Source of the DNA: Flavobacteriia bacterium
Lineage (GTDB): Bacteria; Bacteroidota; Bacteroidia; Flavobacteriales_D; Crocinitomicaceae
Length of the DNA stretch: 64,000 nt
Direction: 5' to 3'
NCBI GenBank assembly: GCA_947490145.1
Contig: CANLGD010000005.1
Coordinates: forward strand, 17,581 to 81,580
Shown here: positions 43,390 to 51,794 of the stretch, piece after piece
How positions within the stretch are numbered: the stretch's first letter is position 1
Layout of the letters: each line of letters starts with the position of its first letter
The notes under the pieces: model-generated
Seen by the model: the letters and a program-made list of their open reading frames with translations, nothing else
The model's database searches: none
Told to the model about the DNA's origin: nothing
Translations under genes and position numbers: made by a program

Positions 43390-46300
43390 ATGAAACACCT
43401 ATTAAGTGCAATTTTAGTTTTGAGTAGCTTTTTTAGTTATTCACAATCTCCAGGATCAACAGCAAGAATTTCTGTTTTGGATTCAGTTGTTTGCTCAGGA
43501 GAATGTATAACACTTTCAAGTTCTACTTCTGCAGCAGGATCTTCATCAATCATTAATACTATTTGGTCAATAAATGGTCCTTGTAATTACAACAAAGCTG
43601 CTCAGACAACTGTAGGTACAAATTTAGTTTTATGCGATATAACATGCACGGGTGACTATCAGGTAAGTATAATTAATCAGCATCAAAATGCTCAAACTAG
43701 TGTTGCTTTTAGAACTGTAAAAATTACAATTTCTGCAAACCCTATTGCTGACTTACAAGCAGTTGTAAATTCATGTAATTTGCCTTTTGCTGTTTCTTAT
43801 AATATTGGAGGTTCTACTCAAGGTCTACCAAATAGTGCTTATGTTTGGAGTTTTAATGGTGGAAGTCCAAACGCATTTACAGGAACTGTTCCCCCTACTG
43901 TAAATTATAATACTGCTGGAACATTTGATTCCAGATTAATTGTGTCGGATCCAACAAGTGGTTGTAAAGATACCGTTGTGCGTTCTATGACTATAAATCA
44001 GTTTGATGCTGGTATTTCGAATCAAGCTACTGCTTGTGTTGGTGAAACAGTTCAATTTACAGACGCATCAACAATTGGTGCTAATTCATGGGCTTGGTCA
44101 ACGGCTACTGGTGGAACTTTTTCAAATTCAGGAGATCAAGACCCAACTGCTACTTTTTCTACACCAGGTGTTTATGTAATTACGTTAAATTCTCAAAATT
44201 CAGCTGTTGGTTGTGCGGGCTCTGCAACAAGCTCAATAACAATTTTAGCCTTACCTACCCCTTCATTTACGACTACTCCCACAATTGGTTGTGCTCCATT
44301 AGGAGTTACATTTACGAATACATCCGTCGGAACTGGTGCATTTGTTTGGACTTATGATGATGGAACACCATCTTTTACAGGACAAAATTCGCCAATACAT
44401 AATTATTCAGCTAATGGAAATTTTACTCCAAGTGTTTTTATGACAGGTTCAAATGGTTGTACTGCCTCATTTACTGGACAAACAATAACATTAAACTCTC
44501 CTGTTGCAATTTTCTCGCAAGTAGAAGTTGGTTTGTGTGAACCAAAAACAGTTAACTTTACAAGTACTTCAACTGCACCTGGCGGTCCTGGTGCTATTGT
44601 TAGTTGGGAAATGATTTATGGCGATGGAACAACAAGTGGAATTCAAGGAAATGGAAATATACCATCTCACAATTATCTGTGTGGTAAATATACACCAAGT
44701 TTAGTTATAGCAATGGCTAACGGATGTCGTGATACTACTGCTGGAGCTGAAATTAAGGTTGGAACAACTTTAAATGTTGGTTTTGAAGGTGATACCTTAT
44801 TAAGATGTATTAAGAAACCAATTTTATTGCACAGCACTACTCTTATTGCTTGTCCCCACGATGATACAGATATGATTTACACATGGAGTTATAACAATGT
44901 TCCTATTGTAAGTGACTCAGTGGAAACTAAAGTTTTTCAAGATACAATGCAAAATGTAGATTATGCAACAGATGTAGCACTTGAAATTGATTTTAGAGGT
45001 TGTAAATCTTCTGATACAATTCAAGACTATTTATATGTTTTGGCACCAGTTTCAAAATTTGTGTTGGATAATTATTTATTTTGTGATCAAGGTCAAACTT
45101 TTGGAAACTTAGGAAAAGTAGTAAACGTAGGTGATATGGCCTCTATATATGGACATGTAGGTCCTAGTACATTAACACATAATTTAACCCCGACTGGACC
45201 TTTAACAAGTATTTTACCTCAAACCTTAGATGATGTTCAAGTTACTTACAAATGGGATGATGGTACACCAAATACACAATTATCTTTTGGGGCTGATGAT
45301 TCAGCTGTTGAAGATTTGCTAACTGCAAATGATAAAGGTGCAACAACTCATATTTTTAACCAATATGGAACATACGAAGTTTGGCAAATAATTGATAATT
45401 TGACGACTGGTTGTTCAGATAGTACCTCAACAATAGTTAATGTATCTTGGATTGAAACTTCTTATGTTTTTGATATAGTTGGTCCTGATTCAGTTTGTAT
45501 TGGAAATCCATTTACTATGACTTCAACAAGCGGAACTCATGGTATACCAACTGCTCAACCAGAGCCTCACTCGCCTTTATCTTATAGTTTTGATATGATT
45601 AGTGGTGAAACAGTTACTGGAAGTGGAAGCACGGCAAGTCAGCAATTTACGCATACGTACAATACTCCTGGAGATTACAATGTTGTTTTAACCACAACAA
45701 ATGCTGTTGGATGTGCGGCTACCCATACTGACCACATAACCGCTTTTGCTTTACCTCAGGCAGTACTTACAACAGCCGATCCATTAACGGGTTGCGTTGG
45801 AATTACTTTAAGTGCTGATTTTAACAATCAATCAATACATCCAGCTGGAAGTTTTGGCTTTGGAAATAACAATACTGGTTGGGCTAGTACTAACCCATTT
45901 GCTTGGACCTTCAGTAATGGAAGCCCTGCAGCTTCAACTTTTACGCAAAACAGAAGTGATCAATTAACATCTGTTATGAATTCTGCAAATACGATTACGC
46001 TTCAAGTAACAGATGGTTTTGGTTGTGTGTCATCTATTGTAAATTTACAAACTGCATTTCAACAACCAACAGCTGCAATTGGAATTCCAACATCAATTTG
46101 TAAATCTGATGTGGTTAACGGAGTTATTAATTCAGTAAGTGCAAATGCAAGTTATATTTGGATTTTAGACAATGTTCAAACACCGGCAAGCGGATTTCAA
46201 TCTATTCCGATGCCTATTAATTGGGGTTCTTTTAATGGAACATCAGCAACACATACAATTGGTTTAATCGTTTTTGATGCTTTGGGTTGTTCGGATACAT

Positions 46301-47466
46301 TGGATCCTCAGCAAACAATTACGATATTGTCTCCAGTTGCATCTTTTACTGATTCTCAATTTTCAACATCTGGAAACTTAAATGGTATTTACAATTGTCC
46401 ACCTGTTGTAGTTGATTTTGCAAGTACTTCCCTATCAGATAGTCCAATTCAAAGCTATGCGTGGAATTTTACTTCTCAACCTGGTGTTGTTCCTGCACAA
46501 AATATTACATCAAACATTCAAAATCCTCAAGGAATCCAATATTTATTCCCTGGAATATATGATGTTCAGTTTTCAATTATAGATGCTGCTGGATGTATTA
46601 GCACAAAAGATACAAACGTCTTCTTGCAAATTGCTGGTCCATCTGCAAACGATAGTATTTCAAAATTATTAACCGCTTGCGGTCAATCTTTTGAATTTGA
46701 GGTTAAAAATCAGAATCTAGTTAATAGTTGGTATTGGGTTTTGGGTGATGGTACAACAATCAATAGTGCAGATGTTGTAGGAAATATCTTCCAACATACC
46801 TATCTTGGAGTACAAACATATTCACCTGTTCTTCACGTTGTTGATGCATTAGGTTGCGATGTTGGTTATCCAGGCGAAGCGATTGTCGATCCAAATGGAG
46901 TAACAGCCTTATTTAATTTCACACCACAAACTGATATTAATTTAGGTACAACTGTAACATTTGACCCTAGTACTTCAAGTTCTGTTTCCGTTCCAATTAC
47001 AGACTGGTGGTGGAATTACGGTGATGGCGACACGGATTCTTTAACAAATGGAAATAGTACAAACCATTTTTATGAAATAGGGGATACAGTTTACGCCACC
47101 TTAACTATTGAAAATGCTTTAGGTTGTACGGATAATTTTATGCTTCCTGTGGTAATCGGAGTAAAATTTGATTTTCCGAATGTTCTTACAGGTTTAGGAT
47201 CTAATGGTCCAAATGCAGATTTTATCTTATTTGCGGATATCATGAAGGATTTCCAAATTACAATTTTTAATCGTTGGGGGAATGCAGTTCATGAAGGAAA
47301 TCGTGACGCTTCAAAACCTAGATTCCTATGGAATGGAGTTGATGATAAGAGTGGTGAACTTTGTAATGAAGGCACATATTACTATCTTTTCTCAGGAACT
47401 TTAAAAAATAATGTAAAAGTTGACATACATGGTTTCCTTACTTTAATTAGTACAGCAAAACCATAA
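43390..47466 (+). CDS. Giant secreted PKD-repeat protein with type B T9SS C-terminal domain
   Basis: 1358 residues from ATG 43390 (KHLLSAILVLSSFFSYSQ signal). The body is a series of PKD-like domains, recognisable by repeated W-x-x-G-D/N-G and Y-x-x-x-G-x-Y/F patterns such as YVWSFNGGSPNAF, FVWTYDDGTPSFTG, WYWVLGDGTTINS and WWWNYGDGDTDSL, with paired cysteines in most repeats. The C-terminus is the gliding-motility-associated sorting domain: ITIFNRWGNAVHEGN, then WNGVDDKSGE and GTYYYLFSGTL. Known of the family: this domain sends proteins through T9SS, often as adhesins or SprB-like surface filaments. No enzyme domain is visible, so an adhesive or structural role is inferred. A strong terminator follows. 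Confidence 0.9.
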   Translation: MKHLLSAILVLSSFFSYSQSPGSTARISVLDSVVCSGECITLSSSTSAAGSSSIINTIWSINGPCNYNKAAQTTVGTNLVLCDITCTGDYQVSIINQHQNAQTSVAFRTVKITISANPIADLQAVVNSCNLPFAVSYNIGGSTQGLPNSAYVWSFNGGSPNAFTGTVPPTVNYNTAGTFDSRLIVSDPTSGCKDTVVRSMTINQFDAGISNQATACVGETVQFTDASTIGANSWAWSTATGGTFSNSGDQDPTATFSTPGVYVITLNSQNSAVGCAGSATSSITILALPTPSFTTTPTIGCAPLGVTFTNTSVGTGAFVWTYDDGTPSFTGQNSPIHNYSANGNFTPSVFMTGSNGCTASFTGQTITLNSPVAIFSQVEVGLCEPKTVNFTSTSTAPGGPGAIVSWEMIYGDGTTSGIQGNGNIPSHNYLCGKYTPSLVIAMANGCRDTTAGAEIKVGTTLNVGFEGDTLLRCIKKPILLHSTTLIACPHDDTDMIYTWSYNNVPIVSDSVETKVFQDTMQNVDYATDVALEIDFRGCKSSDTIQDYLYVLAPVSKFVLDNYLFCDQGQTFGNLGKVVNVGDMASIYGHVGPSTLTHNLTPTGPLTSILPQTLDDVQVTYKWDDGTPNTQLSFGADDSAVEDLLTANDKGATTHIFNQYGTYEVWQIIDNLTTGCSDSTSTIVNVSWIETSYVFDIVGPDSVCIGNPFTMTSTSGTHGIPTAQPEPHSPLSYSFDMISGETVTGSGSTASQQFTHTYNTPGDYNVVLTTTNAVGCAATHTDHITAFALPQAVLTTADPLTGCVGITLSADFNNQSIHPAGSFGFGNNNTGWASTNPFAWTFSNGSPAASTFTQNRSDQLTSVMNSANTITLQVTDGFGCVSSIVNLQTAFQQPTAAIGIPTSICKSDVVNGVINSVSANASYIWILDNVQTPASGFQSIPMPINWGSFNGTSATHTIGLIVFDALGCSDTLDPQQTITILSPVASFTDSQFSTSGNLNGIYNCPPVVVDFASTSLSDSPIQSYAWNFTSQPGVVPAQNITSNIQNPQGIQYLFPGIYDVQFSIIDAAGCISTKDTNVFLQIAGPSANDSISKLLTACGQSFEFEVKNQNLVNSWYWVLGDGTTINSADVVGNIFQHTYLGVQTYSPVLHVVDALGCDVGYPGEAIVDPNGVTALFNFTPQTDINLGTTVTFDPSTSSSVSVPITDWWWNYGDGDTDSLTNGNSTNHFYEIGDTVYATLTIENALGCTDNFMLPVVIGVKFDFPNVLTGLGSNGPNADFILFADIMKDFQITIFNRWGNAVHEGNRDASKPRFLWNGVDDKSGELCNEGTYYYLFSGTLKNNVKVDIHGFLTLISTAKP

Positions 47467-47488
47467 ATTTAATTTAAAATAAATTTAT

Positions 47489-47523
47489 AAAAAAGTGCTT
47501 ATCGTTTGGTAAGCACTTTTTTT
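47489..47523 (+). terminator. Terminator after the PKD-repeat gene (AAGTGCTTA / TAAGCACTT)
   Basis: Stem AAAAAAGTGCTTA / TAAGCACTTTTTT with loop TCGTTTGG and a T-run. Its loop contains the TTTG that is the best -33 candidate for the rnpB promoter immediately downstream. Confidence 0.85.
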
Positions 47524-47534
47524 ATGTACTTTTG
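47505..47534 (+). promoter_or_regulatory. rnpB promoter: TTTG-N18-TACTTTTG
   Basis: TTTG at 47505-47508 and TACTTTTG at 47527-47534, spaced 18 nt. Predicted start is near 47539, at the first base pairs of RNase P helix P1. The upstream element overlaps the preceding terminator. Confidence 0.65.
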
Positions 47535-47537
47535 CCC

Positions 47538-47952
47538 CAAAGCAAATCAGCTGTCGCTGTTTCAATTTATTGGAAGAGAGGAAAGTCTGGGCAGTGCAGA
47601 GCACCGTGCTTCCTAACAGGAAGGATGACAATTTAAAGATTGACGTACAGAAAGTGCCACAGAAAGGAAAACTACTCCCCGCAGTGACGGAGAGAAAAGG
47701 TGAAAAGGTGAGGTAAGAGCTCACCGTGTAATTGGTGACAATTACTGCAAGGTAAACCTTACGGACTGAAAGATCATGTAAACTGGGGTTTGTCTGTCAG
47801 CCGAAAGGTGTGAAGGCATGTAGGGCGGCTCGCTCAACTCAGAGGGTAGATCGATTGATCCCAGGAGTGATTTTGGGACTAGAGAAATGACAGCTATTTA
47901 ATTCGCTTCGGTGAACTAAAGATACAGAACCCGGCTTATGATTTGCTTTTAC
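47538..47952 (+). ncRNA. rnpB: RNase P RNA (bacterial type A)
   Basis: About 415 nt. Universal landmarks are in order: GAGGAAAGTCTGGGC (CR-I region, about 47576), ACAGAAA (about 47662), the GGTAAGAGCTCACCG segment (P10/11, about 47711), AAACTGGGG, and the 3' ACAGAACCCGGCTTAT (CR-V, about 47925). The terminal helix P1 is formed by AAGCAAATCA near 47541 and TGATTTGCTT near 47939. It processes the 5' ends of tRNA precursors together with RnpA. The ORF of 79 aa on the minus strand across it is a shadow. Confidence 0.96.
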
Positions 47953-47976
47953 TTTTTGTTTTCTAAAAATTTTTTA

Positions 47977-47984
47977 TATATTCG
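47977..47984 (+). promoter_or_regulatory. -7 box TATATTCG upstream of the lipoprotein gene
   Basis: TTCG variant, 21 nt before ATG 48006 and about 25 nt after the rnpB 3' end. Confidence 0.45.
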
Positions 47985-48005
47985 CTTAACCAAAAAATTA
48001 CAATT

Positions 48006-48485
48006 ATGAGAAATATCAAAAAAATCACAATTTTTATATTTTCAAGTTCAATTTTATTTAGCTGTTCTTCAAAATCAAAGGAAAAAATTGGAAGTGAAGT
48101 AAAAACGCTGGTTGCAGAAAAGCCAATGCCCGTTCCAATTTCAATCGAGCAATTAGTTGGAACGTGGAAATATGCAGAAGTTAGAACGCATGCATTAGAA
48201 GCAGGAATTGCTCCAATTGGCGAAGTCTTATTTGGTGTCTCAAAAGATTTCAGATCCACATATACAACGGAAGGAGAAGGAGAATTGTCAAAAAATTTAG
48301 CTGAAATCGGTACAGAATTTGTAATTGTTGACAATAAAATTTGTTCAGCAGATTCTAGTGGCATTAAAGGTACTTCCTTTAGAATGGATTATGGAGCTAA
48401 TAAAGTTGCAGTTTATTTGTTAAACGACAAAGAATTAGTAATTGAAAAAGGTCCTGTTTACAGGTATTTTACGAAGGTGAAGTAG
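48006..48485 (+). CDS. Small lipoprotein, lipocalin-like
   Basis: 159 residues with lipoprotein signal ending ILFSCSS. The mature part begins with a VGTWKYAEVRTH motif, resembling the G-x-W start of lipocalin-like/DUF4488-type beta-barrel lipoproteins, and ends ELVIEKGPVYRYFTKVK, a pattern also usual in those families. Ligand and role are unknown. The gene has its own TATATTCG box downstream of rnpB. Confidence 0.65.
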   Translation: MRNIKKITIFIFSSSILFSCSSKSKEKIGSEVKTLVAEKPMPVPISIEQLVGTWKYAEVRTHALEAGIAPIGEVLFGVSKDFRSTYTTEGEGELSKNLAEIGTEFVIVDNKICSADSSGIKGTSFRMDYGANKVAVYLLNDKELVIEKGPVYRYFTKVK

Positions 48486-48530
48486 AATCAAATTCTAAAT
48501 TTTTCATTTTTAACTCTTAGCTCTTAAAAT

Positions 48531-49223
48531 ATGTTTGTAATAATTACCGGAGTATCGAGAGGTTTAGGCAATGCACTTGCAAATGAATACTTGAAGAAAG
48601 GTATTTTAGTTGCTGGAATTGGAAGAAACAATACAATTTCACATGCCAATTATTCGTTCAAAAAATGTGATTTGAGTTCCTGGAATGAAGTTGAAAACCT
48701 TGAAATCAATTTTCCATTAAGCACGGAATATCTATTGATTAATAATGCGGGCCTAATCGAACCAATAAATCGCATATCAGATCAAGATTCAGATTCTTCA
48801 GCGCGTATTTTCCAAGTAAACACGATTGCCCCAATTCAATTGATTCGTAAAATGAGTCAATTTTGCCCTGAGGACTCCAAATTAACAATTTTAAACATCA
48901 GTTCTGGTGCTGGAAGAAGAGCTCTTCCTTCATGGGCAAATTATTGTGCCTCGAAAGCAGCCTTAGATATGTTCTCTTCAGCGTTTCAACTTGAAGAAAT
49001 TGAAAAAGGCAAAAATACAGAGATATATTCACTCGCTCCAGGAGTAATTGATACTGAAATGCAGTCTCTAATTAGAGCTAGTGATACAGAAAAATTTTCT
49101 TCTAAAGATAATTTTTTAAATTTGAAAAAAGAAAATCAGTTACTTAGGCCCAATGATGTGGCACAAAAAATAATGTACAATTTAAAGTTTAATGGATTTA
49201 AAGACGTAATTTGTCGCTTGTAA
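48531..49223 (+). CDS. Short-chain dehydrogenase/reductase, sepiapterin-reductase-like
   Basis: 230 residues, classical SDR. Cofactor motif TGVSRGLGNALA, the LLINNAGLI motif, catalytic Ser in ILNISSGAGRRA and the YxxxK pair in YCASKAALDMF; then LAPGVIDTEMQ. The arrangement and small size resemble sepiapterin reductase/YueD-type members, but the substrate cannot be decided. It starts 45 nt after the lipoprotein stop, so the two may be cotranscribed. Confidence 0.85.
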   Translation: MFVIITGVSRGLGNALANEYLKKGILVAGIGRNNTISHANYSFKKCDLSSWNEVENLEINFPLSTEYLLINNAGLIEPINRISDQDSDSSARIFQVNTIAPIQLIRKMSQFCPEDSKLTILNISSGAGRRALPSWANYCASKAALDMFSSAFQLEEIEKGKNTEIYSLAPGVIDTEMQSLIRASDTEKFSSKDNFLNLKKENQLLRPNDVAQKIMYNLKFNGFKDVICRL

Positions 49224-49344
49224 TTATCTAGTGCTTTAATCAATAGAATATACCATTTAGTCTAAAAAGTTAAATATTGTCCAACTTTTTAGTAATTTGG
49301 TGCGTTATTACAATATTAAACTACAAAATTATAAAATCCAATTT

Positions 49345-51663
49345 ATGAATTCTCTTCTTTTAAAAACAATTTCGTTACTTTCATTTTTATTTTTCTCAAA
49401 TTTTTATTTTTCTCAAATTGATAAAAATAATATAAGAAATGGTGAATCTGTTGAATATTGTATCACTCACAAAAAAATGTTTGAGTTAAAGCAGAATCCA
49501 GCTTTTTTGCAGCAATTTAATACTGATCAACAAAATTTGTTACATCTTGAGCAACAAATTGCTTCAGAGAATAATCCTCAAAGAGTGATTTATAAATTAC
49601 CTATTGTTTTCCATATTTTACATAACGGTGGTGTTGAGAATATTTCCAATGAACAAGTTATTGACGCTGTTAGAATCTTAAATCGTGATTATAGATTATT
49701 AAATTCAGATGCTTTAAATGTCCACAATGATTTCAAAGCAAGTAATCCGTCTGCAACTTGCAAGCCAGCTGATATTGAAGTAGAATTTGTTTTAGCTACA
49801 AAGGCTCCTGATGGAACGTGTTTTAATGGAATTACGAGAACAATTTCTTCCCTTAGTTTTAATGGAAGTAATGGAAATGCGCAGGTTAATGCAATTGTAT
49901 CTGGAAATGATGTTTATAATGGTGAATGGGCTGGAAATAAATATTTGAATATTTTTGTTGTTGCTGATTGTGGTGATGCAGCTGGATATACTATGTTGCC
50001 AAGCAATTGGGTAGGAAGTGCAATGGATAACGGAATTTTTATTTTACACGATTACGTTGGTTCAATTGGAACGGGTGATATTGGCACAGATAGAGCACTA
50101 ACTCATGAAGTGGGACATTGGTTAAATTTAGAACATACGTGGGGGACTAATAACAACCCAGGAAATGCTGCTAGTTGCGCTGACGATGATGGAGTTACTG
50201 ATACACCGAATACAATAGGTGTAACTGCCTGTATGTTGAATGAAGCAACATGTGGACCTAGAGCAAATGTTGAAAATTATATGGATTATTCTTATTGTTC
50301 AAAAATGTTTTCTGGGGGTCAAAAAAATAGAATGCGTGCAGCACTTGCTTCCACAACTGGAGGTAGAAACAATCTTTGGACAACTAATAATTTGATTGCT
50401 ACTGGAGCTGATGGAGATTTGTACCTATGTGCTGCAAATTTCTCTTCAGATAGAGTGAAAATTTGTGCTGGAGAAAGTGTTCAATTTTCAGATTTGTCTT
50501 ATAATAACGTAACCAGTTGGAATTGGAGCTTCCCTGGAGCATTGGTTACAAATTCTCTGGAACAACATCCAAGTGTTACTTATAATACACCAGGAGTTTA
50601 CCAAGTTTCATTAACCGCTTCAGACGGCAGTGCGTCACAAACCAAAACCGTTAGCACTTATTTAACTGTTTTAGATACATTGTTAAGCAGAACTATACCG
50701 TTTTTAGATGGATTTGAAAATTATACAAGTCTAGAAACAAGCAATTATTGGGAAGTTTATAATCCTCAAAATAATGCCAAGTTTTCTTTAATAAGTGGCG
50801 TTGGTCACACTGGAACTAAATGTGTTAAATTGGCAAATTTTGGTCAGGCGGGAATTAATACAGATGAATTAATTGCTAATCCTGTAAATTTAACAGGAAT
50901 TACTGCTGCTAGTAATGTCACATTATCATTTAGATATTCTTACCGAAAAAAGACTGCCACAACTGCTGAAAAATTGCACGTTTTACTTTCTGGAGACTGC
51001 GGCGATTCATGGTTAATTAGAAGAACTTTCCAAGCATCCAGTTTGGGAACAACTGTTCAAGCATCAGCTTGGACACCTACAGATTCTTCTCAATGGGTTA
51101 CTGCGCACATTACTAATACTTTAGCTTCAAACTGGAACAAAAATTTCAGATACAAATTTAGATTTGAAGGAGAAAATGGTAACAACCTATATTTAGATAA
51201 TATCAACATTTATCCTTCAGGTCCAACAAATACTTTGATTACTGGAACTCCAAATGTAGATGCAGATCTAGATGGCTATCCTTCTGCTATTGATTGTAAC
51301 GATAATAACGCCTCCATACATCCAAATGCTGTTGAAATTTTAAATAATGGCATCGATGAAGATTGTAATGGTTCTGATTTTACAAGTGCAGGATTAGAGC
51401 TGGGAGTCTTAAGTTATTCATTTAACATTTTTCCAAACCCAGCTGATCAGGAAGTTTCAATTGAATATTCAGTAGCAAATTCGCAAAAAACTGAAATTCA
51501 AATTTTTGATTTAATGGGTAAAATATTAATTCAAGAAACAATTAATTCAATTATAGGAAATAATATTGTTTTTATTCCTACTGATAAATTGGCTGCTGGA
51601 AGTTATTTTGTTAAAGTACAAATAAATGGAAACGAATTAGTTAAACAGATTTCTATTAAATAA
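49345..51663 (+). CDS. T9SS-exported M43 zinc metalloprotease with PKD and MopE-like motif
   Basis: 772 residues from ATG 49345 (the track start 49297 gives no signal). Signal NSLLLKTISLLSFLFFSNFYF, propeptide, M43 catalytic domain with HEVGHWLNLEH (about residue 253) and the Met-turn segment ENYMDYSYCSKMFS, a PKD domain (VKICAGESVQFSDLSYNNVT, about 370-445), a jelly-roll region, then DADLDGYPSAIDCNDNNAS plus EDCNGSD, which matches the calcium-binding-like MopE motif, and a Por-secretion tail (FNIFPNPADQEVSIEYS). Paralogue of the protease at 10656-13052 with different accessory domains; both are probably extracellular gelatinase-type enzymes. Confidence 0.92.
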   Translation: MNSLLLKTISLLSFLFFSNFYFSQIDKNNIRNGESVEYCITHKKMFELKQNPAFLQQFNTDQQNLLHLEQQIASENNPQRVIYKLPIVFHILHNGGVENISNEQVIDAVRILNRDYRLLNSDALNVHNDFKASNPSATCKPADIEVEFVLATKAPDGTCFNGITRTISSLSFNGSNGNAQVNAIVSGNDVYNGEWAGNKYLNIFVVADCGDAAGYTMLPSNWVGSAMDNGIFILHDYVGSIGTGDIGTDRALTHEVGHWLNLEHTWGTNNNPGNAASCADDDGVTDTPNTIGVTACMLNEATCGPRANVENYMDYSYCSKMFSGGQKNRMRAALASTTGGRNNLWTTNNLIATGADGDLYLCAANFSSDRVKICAGESVQFSDLSYNNVTSWNWSFPGALVTNSLEQHPSVTYNTPGVYQVSLTASDGSASQTKTVSTYLTVLDTLLSRTIPFLDGFENYTSLETSNYWEVYNPQNNAKFSLISGVGHTGTKCVKLANFGQAGINTDELIANPVNLTGITAASNVTLSFRYSYRKKTATTAEKLHVLLSGDCGDSWLIRRTFQASSLGTTVQASAWTPTDSSQWVTAHITNTLASNWNKNFRYKFRFEGENGNNLYLDNINIYPSGPTNTLITGTPNVDADLDGYPSAIDCNDNNASIHPNAVEILNNGIDEDCNGSDFTSAGLELGVLSYSFNIFPNPADQEVSIEYSVANSQKTEIQIFDLMGKILIQETINSIIGNNIVFIPTDKLAAGSYFVKVQINGNELVKQISIK

Positions 51664-51682
51664 TAGAGGTGAAAAAGAATTT

Positions 51683-51719
51683 AAACGCTTGTCAAGTTTT
51701 TTGGCAAGCGTTTTTTTTT
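51683..51719 (+). terminator. Terminator AAACGCTTG / CAAGCGTTT plus T-run
   Basis: A 9-bp stem followed by nine T, 20 nt after the M43 protease stop. Separates it from sucA. Confidence 0.85.
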
Positions 51720-51761
51720 GAAATTATGAGGATTAATTGGCTTTTATATTCAGAAAATATG

Positions 51762-51769
51762 TAATTTTG
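51762..51769 (+). promoter_or_regulatory. -7 box TAATTTTG upstream of sucA
   Basis: Exact match, 25 nt before ATG 51795. Confidence 0.6.
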
Positions 51770-51794
51770 CTACTCCAAAAATTCTATTTGAAAC

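Noticed and set aside
47485-47724. 79-residue minus-strand ORF
   Set aside because: It lies wholly on the terminator and RNase P RNA gene; a shadow of structured RNA.
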